Shown here piece by piece: positions 8,791 to 18,110 of a stretch of 64,000 bases of DNA; the stretch's first letter is position 1; each line of letters opens with the position of its first letter. Location: contig JACKEJ010000011.1 in NCBI GenBank assembly GCA_020633055.1, positions 1-64,000 of the forward strand, given 5' to 3'. A program made the position numbers and the translations under genes. The notes under the pieces were generated by a model. It was given only the letters and a program-made list of their open reading frames with translations, was not told the origin of the DNA and did no database searches. The stretch is from Sandaracinaceae bacterium. GTDB lineage: Bacteria; Myxococcota_A; Polyangia; Polyangiales; Houyiibacteriaceae.

Positions 8791-10054
8791 CCCCGATCTC
8801 GGCATCCTCGTACTGCCCGGGCCAGCGCCACGGACAGTCCTGTGCGGCACCGGCATCGAACTCGGCGACGCCGAACACGTCCAGCTGCATCTTCCACGCG
8901 AGCTGGCCGAGCTCGTCGTACATCTCCGTCGGCGTCCCCAGGTGGTCGCTCGCCACGCTCCACTTGCGCCCGTTCTGCTCCTTCGCCACCGGCGTGAACG
9001 TCTGCGGCTCCCAGTACCACGTCGTCAGCCCCGCCTCCGAGTCCAGCTCGTGCAGCACCGTGTGCCCGTCCCACACGAACCGGTGCTCCGCCTGCACCGT
9101 CTCCGTGCCGTCTTCGCCCACCCGCACCACGCGCTTCGCCGTCCGCCGCGCGAACGCGTCGTACTCGAACCTCACGCGCTCGCCGTCCGGTCGGGTCACC
9201 TCGCGCAGCATACCCGAACCGTTCCACGCGTACGCCCACGCGCTCCCGTCCGGCAGCTCGCGCCGCGTCTGGTTGCCGTCCTCGTCGTGCTCGTACCGCA
9301 CCCCGTCCGCCTCCAGCAGCCGCCCGCCCGGCCCGTAGCGCCGGTCACGCCCGTCGCCCGTGCGGTACACGTTGCCCACAGCGTCCATCGCCCGCTCCAC
9401 CACCGCACCCTGCCCGGGCCGGCGCTCCCGCACCAGCCGGCCGCGGTCGTCGTGGTCGTAGAACGTCGGCCCGCTGCTCGGGTTGATGATGGCCGCTATC
9501 TGGTCCGCCCCACGCCACTGGTAGCTCCGCGCGTCCAGCGCTTCCGTCAGCCCGCCTTCCGGCCCACCCGCAAACCGGTCCGCGCGCCACGTGTGCCGCT
9601 CCAGCGGCCGCCCCGCCACGTCCCGCGTCCACCCCACGTGTACCCCGCCCGGCAGCTCGCGCTCCACCTCCAGCCCCAGCGCGTTCCGCGCAAACGCCAA
9701 GCGCAAAGCCCCGGCGCCAGCCCCGTTCGAGAGCGCCGCCACCTCCCCCAGCGCGTCGTGCGCTATCCGCTGCAGCGCACCGAAGTCGCTCTCCACGTGC
9801 ATCCGCTGGCCCGCTTCGTACCCCGACCTCACCCACGTCTGCCCGCCGTCTTGGCTCTCCGAGACGATGCGCCCCATCCCGTCGCGCTCGAAGCGCACGT
9901 CCGCGCTCTCGTTCACCGCACGCAGCAGCTGCCCCGCCACGTCGTACCCAAACTCCGTCCGCGTCCCGTCCGAGTGCGCTACCGCGGCCACGCGCCCTGC
10001 CGCGTCGTAGCTCAGCGTCGTCTGCCGCCCGCTCGGCAGCAGCGTCTTCGTCAC
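8785..10054 (-). repeat. RHS core direct repeat, copy in split RHS
   Basis: Nearly identical to 14507-15776 and to 1364-2633. Homology with the intact RHS gene continues beyond this segment to about 12000. Confidence 0.9.
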
Positions 10055-12390
10055 GCGCCCCTCCGCATCGCGCTGGTACGTCCTCACGTACCCGTCGAAC
10101 CCGGTCTCGGCCTTCACCCGGCCACACGCGTCCAGCTCGAACGCGTAGCGCTCGCCCGCCTCGTTCACCACCCCGGTCAGCCGGTCCTCCGTGTCGTACT
10201 CGAACTGCAGCCGCGTGCCCCCCTCCTCGCGCGCCACCATCCGGTGCTTGTGCCCGTAGGCGAAGCGCACGTGCCGGTTCGGGTCCCGCGCCTCCAGCAA
10301 GTTCCCTTCGTCGTCGTACGCCATCTGCTGCTCCGCGCCCATCGGCAAGTGTACGGCGCGCGTCCACCCTTCCGAGCAACGCTCCACGCGCGTGATGGCG
10401 CCCAGCGCGTCGCGCACACGCACCACCCGCCCCTGCCCGTCGTGCTCGTGCTCGATGCGCGCACCGTTCGGCAGGGTCACGGCGACCACGTTCTTGCGCT
10501 CGTCGTACGTCAGCCGCGTCACCCGCTCGCCGGGCATCTGCATGCTCTCGAGCAGGCCCGCCTCGGACCACTCGTACATCGTGGTCTCCTGCGCCGCGTT
10601 TTGCCGCGCCGTCAGGTGCCCCACCCAGTCGTAGACCCACCTCCAGCGCCGCCCCAGCGCGTCGCGCGCCTCCGTCGGCAGGTTCATCCGCTCGTGGTAC
10701 TCGATCTCCGTCGTCGCGCCGTCCGGCCCCGTCAGCCGCACCAGGTTCCCGCGCGCGTCGTAGGCCTTCTCGACCACCTCGCCCAGCGCGTTGGTCTCCT
10801 TCAGCACCTTGCCCGTGCTCGGACACCGCTCGTAGCTCTCGCGCCCCCCGTGCGCGTCCGTGATGCCGATGACGGCGTTCGTCTCGTCCATCTCGTACAC
10901 CGTCACCGCACCCGTGCTGTTCTGCACGATGGTCTTGCGGTTCGCGGGGTCGTACATGATCTCGTGGTCGTAGATGCCGCCATCGCCCCACGTCCGCACG
11001 CACTTGCTGTACGCGCTGTGCCCGTCGTACTGGAAGTAGAACGACAGCCCGGCCCGGTCGGTCTCCTGCACCATCAGGTGCGACACGTACTCGAAGCGCC
11101 ACGCCTTGTTGTGCGAGTCCAGCACCGCCGTGAGGTCGCCCCGCGCGTCGTACTCGAAGCGCCTGAACGGGTACCAACCGTGGTCCTTGCTGAGCGGCAG
11201 CTTCACCGCCGTGAGCTGGCCGCGGTCGTTGTGCTCGAAGCGCACGATGCGCCCGCCGCTGTCCACCGCGTACTCGAGCCGCCCGAGCCGGTCGTAGTGG
11301 AACTCGTTGGTGTGCCCGTCGCGCGTGCGGCGCTTCATGAGCCGCATGCGCTCGCTCGGGTCCCCCGGGACGCGCGCGAACTCGTGCACCACCCCCGCGT
11401 GCGTCTCCACCTCGAAGCGGTAGGGCTCCAGGCACCGCAGCGTGAACTCCTGATAGGGCTCGCTCAGCGTCTGCCCCGGACGGATGGCCCGCTCCGGCAG
11501 GTCCAGCGTGTGGAACTCGATCTGCCGACCGTCCGCAGACTTGTAGAACACGCGCCCGCGCCCATACCACACCGCCTCGTCCAGCGAGTGCGACCACCCC
11601 CAACCAAGCGACGTCTCGCGCCAGCTCAGCGAGGTGTCGTACACGCGCTCGAAGCGCAGCGGCAGCGGACCGGGCAGCTCGAAGTCGGTGGCCTCGGTGA
11701 ACATGCGACCCGTGGCGACATCCACCGGGTGACCCGTGACGGCACACACCAGGCGGTTGATGCGCGAGGCCACGCCCTCCGGCAGGAGGTCGCTGGTGTG
11801 CCGGCGCAGCCACGCGCTGGCCGCCTGCCAGAACTCGCTGGTCTCTTGGAACGCGCGAAAGCGACGAAAGCCGGCGCCCAGGAACTTGAAGAACGCCGCC
11901 ATGCAGATGGCCAGCAGGTCCGGCACCATCGCCGGCATGTTGAGCACTGGCATGCCCTTCGGGATGGCCAGCACCAGCGACGTGGGCAGGCGCACCGGTC
12001 GCTGCAGCTGAGCGCGGTGTCCCCCAAGCGCACCCCGAGCGTGCCCGCCATGCTCACCTTCAGGCTGCCGAAGTAGAGCTCCGCGTCGTTCCCCGGAGGC
12101 ACCGCGAAGGGCCCCGGCGCCGGGATGTGCGGGCAGGTCATGAGGTTGGTCACCTCGGTCCCGCAGTTGGTGGCCAGCATGCAGTTGACCATCGCCAGCC
12201 CCGGGCTGCCGCTGAGCGCCATGCTCAGCCCCGCGCCCACCACGGCTCCGACTGGGTCGAACACCATGCCCACGAACGGCATGGGCATGGGCGTCGGAAC
12301 CGGACCTGCAGGCGTGGGCACCAACACGATGTGCGTGTCCACGCCGATGACCGGGTACCAACTTGACCGCCGGACGCGAAGGGCCCGCGC

Positions 12391-13038
12391 TCACTCTCGG
12401 CGCGTGTGCTCCAGGAACACGTCCGCGGCTACCATTGCATCAAAATCGATCTTACAATCGCGCAACCTACAGCCCGCAAAAGCGCCTTTTTGCCACTTTA
12501 CGTCAGTGAAGTCACATCGCCCGAACACCACCCCAGTCACGTTACAACGCTTGAAGTTCGCTCCCGTAAAGTCGCAATCCAAAAACTTCCACTGGTCTGA
12601 CGGCGTGCCATTCATTCGACAGGAAGACATGTTTGCATTCTCGAACACACAAGAATCGAACTGACCCCAAAAATCAGCACTGGTCAGGATGGCACGATCG
12701 AAACGACACCGTTCGTACTTCCCTTCCACATTGCGATCGCGCACACGAATGCGAGACATTATACAATCACAGAACCTAGAACGAATGCTTCCCAAGCAGC
12801 CTGACGCCGTGCGCATCTGACCTTCGATCTTTCCGAAGATCAAAGTCACCCCGCTCAAATCAACTCGACTCCATTCCACGCCGAAAACATCCCATAGCGT
12901 GAGCTTTCTGAGATCAACGAACCCCTCATTCGTTAGCCCGAACCGCTCCGCGATCCACTCGCGACTAGGACCAGATAGCGGGTCCTTTGAGGGGCGAAGG
13001 GCCAAGTTTAGCTCATGCTCGAGTTCTTGTCTGTTCAT
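12391..13038 (-). CDS. Pentapeptide-repeat presumed immunity protein, second copy
   Basis: 215 residues from the ATG at 13038, preceded by GGAGG; the start matches the paralogue MNR[RQ]ELE. Repeats such as CDFTGANFKRCNVTGVVFGRC follow the A(N/D)LXX pentapeptide pattern that folds into a right-handed beta-helix. It is the same length as 13250-13897 and similar throughout, so the two are a diverged tandem duplication whose 3' ends also share the flanking GGGCCCGCGCTCACTCTC. In the DNA-binding nuclease context an immunity role, perhaps by DNA mimicry, is inferred. GC is lower than in neighbouring cores. Confidence 0.75.
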   Translation of the reverse strand: MNRQELEHELNLALRPSKDPLSGPSREWIAERFGLTNEGFVDLRKLTLWDVFGVEWSRVDLSGVTLIFGKIEGQMRTASGCLGSIRSRFCDCIMSRIRVRDRNVEGKYERCRFDRAILTSADFWGQFDSCVFENANMSSCRMNGTPSDQWKFLDCDFTGANFKRCNVTGVVFGRCDFTDVKWQKGAFAGCRLRDCKIDFDAMVAADVFLEHTRRE

Positions 13039-13249
13039 CTGATCCTCCGGGCCGTCATGACGGTGTCTCGAACGCGACCTCAACGCGGGCGCCCCGTGTT
13101 CGGTCCCCACCGCCCTCGCGACCGCGTCAACGCGGGCACACCGTAGCCGGTCCCCAAGCTCCTGACCTCCGCGCAGGTGATGACGGCGCTCACTGTCGTC
13201 CTGGAGGTACGATGTCAGGTCATGGGCCAGTGGACGCTAGGGCCCGCGC
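13039..13249. other. Spacer between the two pentapeptide genes
   Basis: 211 bases with no supported gene. The duplicated unit boundary falls inside it near 13243. A repeated CAACGCGGGC word is seen at about 13081 and 13118; otherwise nothing is recognisable. Confidence 0.5.
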
Positions 13250-13897
13250 TCACTCTCGGCGCGTGTACTCTAGGAACACGTCCGCAGACGCCATCGCATC
13301 GAGATCGATATTACAATCACGTAACCTGCAACTCGTGAACGCACCTTTTTGCCACTTCACTCCGGTAAAGTCACATCGTTCGAACACCACGCCAGTGACG
13401 TTACAGCGCTTGAAGTTTGCCTCCGTAAAATCGCAATCAAGAAACTTCCACTGATCCGAGGGCGTTCCATTCATTCGACAGGAAGACATATTCGCCTTTC
13501 TGAAGCAACAAGACTCGAATCGTCCCCAGAAATGGGCCCGCGCTAGAATCGCAGCACTAAAGTTGCACCGAATGTACATCCCCATGACATTGCTGTCGCG
13601 AACAGATATCCGCGACATGTTGCAGTCTTCAAATCTCGCACTTGGGCTCCCGAGACGACCGGATGCGGTACGCTTCTGACCATCAACGACACCAAACACG
13701 AGTGTCGAGTGACTGAGGTCCACCCGACTCCACTCCACGCCAAACACATCCCAAAGCGTGAGCCTTGTTAGGTCGACGAGACCGTCTGCTGTAGTTCCGA
13801 ATCGCTCAGCGATCCAGTCACGACTCGGACCTGAAAGCGGATTCTTTGAAGGGCGTAGAGCCAAATTTAGATCATACTCGAGCTCTCGTCTATTCAT
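13250..13897 (-). CDS. Pentapeptide-repeat presumed immunity protein, first copy
   Basis: 215 residues starting 16 bases downstream of the stop of the intact RHS toxin gene on the same strand, hence the most likely cognate immunity gene for its restriction-endonuclease-like tip. Pentapeptide-type repeats cover roughly residues 60-200 (for example CDFTEANFKRCNVTGVVFERC). There is no signal peptide, so it acts in the cytoplasm where a nuclease would act. The paralogue at 12391-13038 probably arose by duplication and may have diverged toward another toxin. Confidence 0.8.
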   Translation of the reverse strand: MNRRELEYDLNLALRPSKNPLSGPSRDWIAERFGTTADGLVDLTRLTLWDVFGVEWSRVDLSHSTLVFGVVDGQKRTASGRLGSPSARFEDCNMSRISVRDSNVMGMYIRCNFSAAILARAHFWGRFESCCFRKANMSSCRMNGTPSDQWKFLDCDFTEANFKRCNVTGVVFERCDFTGVKWQKGAFTSCRLRDCNIDLDAMASADVFLEYTRRE

Positions 13898-13913
13898 CTG
13901 AATTCTCTGGGCA

Positions 13914-16900
13914 CTATGTCAGTATGTCGATCAGGGAACGCACTGCACCTGAACCGTCGTCATACTTTCCGATCTTTCCTGCAGCGGCTTGCCCCGGCGT
14001 CGTGATGTCGATGATATGGTGCTGACCGCGGGGGGTAATGACCTGCACGTCGGGTCGAAGCAGGTGCCCTGAAGAAGAACGAACACCTCTCCGTGAACCC
14101 TGATTGAAAATGACGTCCGCACCGGAGTCTACCAAGTCTCGAACCGCCGATCCACGCTGAACAATTCCTTCGCTGATCTGCTGGATGGCGTTGCCGCGTG
14201 CCATTGCCTCCAGCGGCGTTCCACGGAAGACATTTTGATACAATCGCCCCCATACGGTGCCTCCGGTCAAACCCGACGCTAGCATTCTGTCCGCGTGAAT
14301 TACTGCGGACTCGAGTTCGTCGACCAGCCGAGATACCATTTGGTCGGCGCCCTGGCCTCGATGACCACAGGTAGCGAGCCCAAGCGGGTCGGTCCATAGG
14401 GAGGGGTTCGCAGGATACGAGTGAAATGAGGTTCCTGCTTCGAGGCCGAGTGGATCCACGGAAGTGTAGCCGCCGCCCGTCGAGGAGTAGTACCGCCACC
14501 GGTTGTAGTAGTCCCCGGTCTCGGCATCCTCGTACTGCCCGGGCCAGCGCCACGGACAGTCTTGCGCGGCCCCCTCCTCCACGCTGGGCACCCCGAACAC
14601 GTCCAGCTGCATCTTCCACGCGAGCTGGCCGAGCTCGTCGTACATCTCCGTGGGCGTCCCCAGGTGGTCGCTCGCCACGCTCCACTTGCGCCCGTTCTGC
14701 TCCTTCGCCACCGGCGTGAACGTCTGCGGCTCCCAGTACCACGTCGTCAGCCCTGCCTCCGAGTCCAGCTCGTGCAGCACCGTGTGCCCGTCCCACACGA
14801 ACCGGTGCTCCGCCTGCACCGTCTCCGTGCCGTCTTCGTCCACGCGCACCACGCGCTTCGCCGTCCGCCGCGCGAACGCGTCGTACTCGAACCTCACGCG
14901 CTCGCCGTCCGGTCGCGTCACCTCGCGCAGCATACCCGAACCGTTCCACGCGTACGCCCACGCGCTCCCGTCCGGAAGCTCGCGCCGCGTCTGGTTGCCG
15001 TCCTCGTCGTGCTCGTACCGCACCCCGTCCGCCTCCAGCAGCCGCCCGCCCGGCCCGTAGCGCCGGTCACGCCCGTCGCCCGTGCGGTACACGTTGCCCA
15101 CAGCGTCCATCGCCCGCTCCACCACCGCACCCTGCCCGGGCCGGCGCTCCCGCACCAGCCGGCCGCGGTCGTCGTGGTCGTAGAACGTCGGCCCGCTGCT
15201 CGGGTTGATGATGGCCGCTATCTGGTCCGCGCCACGCCACTGGTAGCTCCGCGCGTCCAGCGCCTCCGTCAGCCCGCCTTCGGGCCCTCCGGCGAAGCGG
15301 TCCGCGCGCCACGTGTGCCGCTCCAGCGGCCGCCCCGCCACGTCCCGCGTCCACCCCACGTGTACCCCGCCCGGCAGCTCGCGCTCCACCTCCAGCCCCA
15401 GCGCGTTCCGCGCAAACGCCAAGCGCAAAGCCCCGGCGCCAGCCCCGTTCGAGAGCGCCGCCACCTCCCCCAGCGCGTCGTGCGCTATCCGCTGCAGCGC
15501 ACCGAAGTCGCTCTCCACGTGCATCCGCTGGCCCGCTTCGTACCCCGACCTCACCCACGTCTGCCCGCCGTCTTGGCTCTCCGAGACGATGCGCCCCATC
15601 CCGTCGCGCTCGAAGCGCACGTCCGCGCTCTCGTTCACCGCACGCAGCAGCTGCCCCGCCGCGTCGTACCCGAACTCCGTCCGTGTCCCGTCCGAGTGCG
15701 CCACCGCGGCTATCCGCCCCGCCGCGTCGTAGCTCAGCGTCGTCTGCCGCCCGCTCGGCAGCAGCGTCTTCGTCACGCGCCCTGCCGCATCCCGAAGGTA
15801 CCGTCGCGTGAAACCGTCGAACCCGGTCTCGGCCTTGACCCGGCCACACGCGTCCAGCTCGAACGCGTAGCGCTCGCCGGCTTCGTTCACCACCGCCGTC
15901 AGCTGATCCTCGGTGTCGTACTCGAAGCGCAGGCGGGTCCCCGCTTCCTCGCGGCTCACCAGCCGATGGTAGTGCCCGTAGGCGAAGCGCACGTGCCGGT
16001 TCGGGTCCCGCGCCTCCAGCAGGTTCCCTTCGTCGTCGTACGCCATCTGCTGCTCCGCGCCCATCGGCAAGTGCACGGCGCGTGTCCACCCTTCCGAGCA
16101 ACGCTCCACGCGCGTGATGGCGCCCAGCGCGTCGCGCACACGCACCACCCGCCCCTGCCCGTCGTGCTCGTGCTCGATGCGCGCACCGTTCGGCAGCGTG
16201 GTCGCGATAACGTTCTTGCGCTCGTCGTACGCCAGCCGCGTGACGCGTTCGCCGGGCATCTGCATGCTCTCGAGCAAGCCCGCCTCGGACCACTCGTACA
16301 TGGTGGTCTCCTGCGCCGCGTTCTGCCGCGCCGTCAGGTGCCCGAAGCCATCGTACAGCCAACGCCAGCGCCGCCCCAGCGCGTCCCGCGCCTCCGTCGG
16401 CAGGTTCATGCGCTCGTGGTACTCGATCTCCGTCGTCGCGCCGTCCGGCCCCGTCAGCCGCACCAGGTTCCCGCGCGCGTCGTAGGCCTTCTCGACCACC
16501 TCGCCCAGCGCGTTGGTCTCCTTCAGCACCTTGCCCGTGTCCGGACACCGCTCGTAGCTCTCGCGCCCACCGTGCGCGTCCGTGATGGCGATGACCGCGT
16601 TGACCTCGTCCATCTCGTACACGGTCACCGCGCCGACACTGTCCTCCACGATGGTCTTCCGGTTCGCCGCGTCGTACATGATCGCGTGGTCGTAGATGCC
16701 GCCGTCGCCCCACGTCCGCACGCACTTGCTGTACGCGCTGTGCCCGTCGTACTGGAAGTAGAACGACAGCCCGGCCCGGTCGGTCTCCTGCACCATCAGG
16801 TGCGACACGTACTCGAAGCGCCACGCCTTGTTGTGCGAGTCCAGCACCGCCGTGAGGTCGCCGCGCGCGTCGTACTCGAAGCGCCGGAACGGGTACCAGC

Positions 16901-18110
16901 CGTGGTCCTTGCTGAGCGGCAGCTTCACCGCCGTGAGCTGACCGCGGTCGTTGTGCTCGAAGCGCACGATGCGCCCGCCGCTGTCCACCGCGTACTCGAG
17001 GCGCCCGTGCCGGTCGTAATGGAACTCGTTGGTGTGCCCGTCGCGCGTCCGGCGCTTCATGAGCCGCATCCGCTCGCTCGGGTCCCCCGGGACGCGCGCG
17101 AACTCGTGCACCACCCCCGCGTGCGTCTCCACCTCGAAGCGGTAGGGCTCCACGCACCGCAGCGTGAACTCCTGCATCACGTGCTCGAGCGACTGCCCCG
17201 GCCGAATCACCCGCTGGGGCAGGTCCAGCGTCGAGAACTCGACCTCTCGACCATCGGCCGCCCGATACACGACGCGGCCGCGCTCGTACCACACCGCCTC
17301 GTCCAGCGAATGCGACCACCCCCAGCCCAGCGAGGTCTCGCGCCAGCTCAGTGACGTGTCGTACACGCGCTCGAAGCGCAGCGGCAGAGGGCCCGGCAGC
17401 ACGAAGTCGACGGACTCGGTGAACATGCGACCCGTCGCCACATCCACGGGGTGACCCGTGACCGCGCACACCAGCCGGTTCCACATGCTCCGTAGACGCC
17501 CGGGCTTTAGATCTCCTGCGGCGTCGCGCAGTCGTTGAGCGCGCCGGGCAGCGGCGGCCCCTCCGCGCCAGCGCAGGTACCGTCCCAAGAGCTTGAACGC
17601 CGCCGAGAACAGAATGACTGTCCAGTCTGGCACCATCGCCGGCATGTTCAGCACCGGCATCCCCTTCGGAACGGCCATCACCAACGATGTCGGCAGCCGC
17701 ACCGGGTCCGAGCAGCTGAGCGCCGCGTCCAGGAGCCGCACCCCGAGCGACCCCGAAAGGCTCACCTCGTCGCTGCCGAAGAACAGCTCCGCGTCGTTTC
17801 CGGGGAGGCTCAATCCGTAGCCAACCGTGCCCGGTACGATGGGTGGGTGAGGCACGCCGCCCGCAGTCAAGCTCGTCACGTTCGTGCCGCAGTTCGTCGC
17901 AGGCATGCAGTTGACGAACGTCAGCCCCGGGCTGCCAGTGAGTACCGTGCTCAGACCCGCGCCAATGACGGCACCCAGCGGGTCGTAGACGGCGCCACTG
18001 AACGGTAGCGGGATGGGCACCAAGATGAAGGGGGTCGGTGGCGCCGGAACCTTGACGATGTGGATGTCGACACCCACCACGGGGTCGAGCCAGCTGGACG
18101 CCAAAACCAT
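13914..18110 (-). CDS. Intact PAAR-like/RHS toxin with PD-(D/E)XK-like nuclease tip
   Basis: 1398 residues. The ATG at 18110 directly follows the stop of the upstream adaptor gene. Residues 1-150 are PAAR-like DUF4150 type (CMPATNCGTNVTSL, LPTSLVMAVPKGMPVLN). A DUF6531 segment begins near residue 215 (GHPVDVATGRMFTES), then many YD/RHS repeats. The core ends at YYNRWRYYSSTGGGYTSVDP and DPLGLA. The last ~150 residues are the toxin tip, with GADVIFNQGS, RPDVQVITP and HHIIDITTPGQAAAGKIGKY, which fits a PD-(D/E)XK nuclease core. It probably rides on the VgrG spike via the PAAR-like tip, with the RHS cage holding the toxin. Immunity follows at 13250-13897. It is the only complete RHS gene in the array. 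Confidence 0.9.
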   Translation of the reverse strand: MVLASSWLDPVVGVDIHIVKVPAPPTPFILVPIPLPFSGAVYDPLGAVIGAGLSTVLTGSPGLTFVNCMPATNCGTNVTSLTAGGVPHPPIVPGTVGYGLSLPGNDAELFFGSDEVSLSGSLGVRLLDAALSCSDPVRLPTSLVMAVPKGMPVLNMPAMVPDWTVILFSAAFKLLGRYLRWRGGAAAARRAQRLRDAAGDLKPGRLRSMWNRLVCAVTGHPVDVATGRMFTESVDFVLPGPLPLRFERVYDTSLSWRETSLGWGWSHSLDEAVWYERGRVVYRAADGREVEFSTLDLPQRVIRPGQSLEHVMQEFTLRCVEPYRFEVETHAGVVHEFARVPGDPSERMRLMKRRTRDGHTNEFHYDRHGRLEYAVDSGGRIVRFEHNDRGQLTAVKLPLSKDHGWYPFRRFEYDARGDLTAVLDSHNKAWRFEYVSHLMVQETDRAGLSFYFQYDGHSAYSKCVRTWGDGGIYDHAIMYDAANRKTIVEDSVGAVTVYEMDEVNAVIAITDAHGGRESYERCPDTGKVLKETNALGEVVEKAYDARGNLVRLTGPDGATTEIEYHERMNLPTEARDALGRRWRWLYDGFGHLTARQNAAQETTMYEWSEAGLLESMQMPGERVTRLAYDERKNVIATTLPNGARIEHEHDGQGRVVRVRDALGAITRVERCSEGWTRAVHLPMGAEQQMAYDDEGNLLEARDPNRHVRFAYGHYHRLVSREEAGTRLRFEYDTEDQLTAVVNEAGERYAFELDACGRVKAETGFDGFTRRYLRDAAGRVTKTLLPSGRQTTLSYDAAGRIAAVAHSDGTRTEFGYDAAGQLLRAVNESADVRFERDGMGRIVSESQDGGQTWVRSGYEAGQRMHVESDFGALQRIAHDALGEVAALSNGAGAGALRLAFARNALGLEVERELPGGVHVGWTRDVAGRPLERHTWRADRFAGGPEGGLTEALDARSYQWRGADQIAAIINPSSGPTFYDHDDRGRLVRERRPGQGAVVERAMDAVGNVYRTGDGRDRRYGPGGRLLEADGVRYEHDEDGNQTRRELPDGSAWAYAWNGSGMLREVTRPDGERVRFEYDAFARRTAKRVVRVDEDGTETVQAEHRFVWDGHTVLHELDSEAGLTTWYWEPQTFTPVAKEQNGRKWSVASDHLGTPTEMYDELGQLAWKMQLDVFGVPSVEEGAAQDCPWRWPGQYEDAETGDYYNRWRYYSSTGGGYTSVDPLGLEAGTSFHSYPANPSLWTDPLGLATCGHRGQGADQMVSRLVDELESAVIHADRMLASGLTGGTVWGRLYQNVFRGTPLEAMARGNAIQQISEGIVQRGSAVRDLVDSGADVIFNQGSRRGVRSSSGHLLRPDVQVITPRGQHHIIDITTPGQAAAGKIGKYDDGSGAVRSLIDILT
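14488..15776 (-). repeat. RHS core direct repeat, copy in intact RHS
   Basis: Reference copy of the 1289-base segment shared with 1345-2633 and (1270 bases) 8785-10054. Confidence 0.9.

Larger units (their letters stand above)
8785..12342 (-). pseudogene. 5' part of split PAAR-like/RHS gene, frameshifted
   Basis: Contains a PAAR-like DUF4150-type N-terminus (MDTHIVLVPTPAGPVPTP onward), the DUF6531 segment (GHPVDVATGRMFTEATDF) and about 1000 residues of RHS repeats nearly identical to 13914-18110. Three lesions are visible. The normal 'MVLA' start is absent, so only a GTG at 12342 remains, and the frame upstream runs into the stop of the pentapeptide gene. One base is missing near 11997-12003 compared with 17690-17705, shifting frame after ALSCSD. 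The gene is cut at GDY by the transposon. Its toxin end is at 4610-5175. Recombination with the neighbouring intact copy could repair it. Confidence 0.88.

Noticed and set aside
8942..12076. A >1000-codon open frame on the plus strand opposite the RHS core
   Set aside because: It is the antisense shadow of the RHS core; similar plus-strand frames occur opposite the other RHS copies. Composition (His/Arg/Val/Leu/Pro only) is typical of GC-driven antisense frames.
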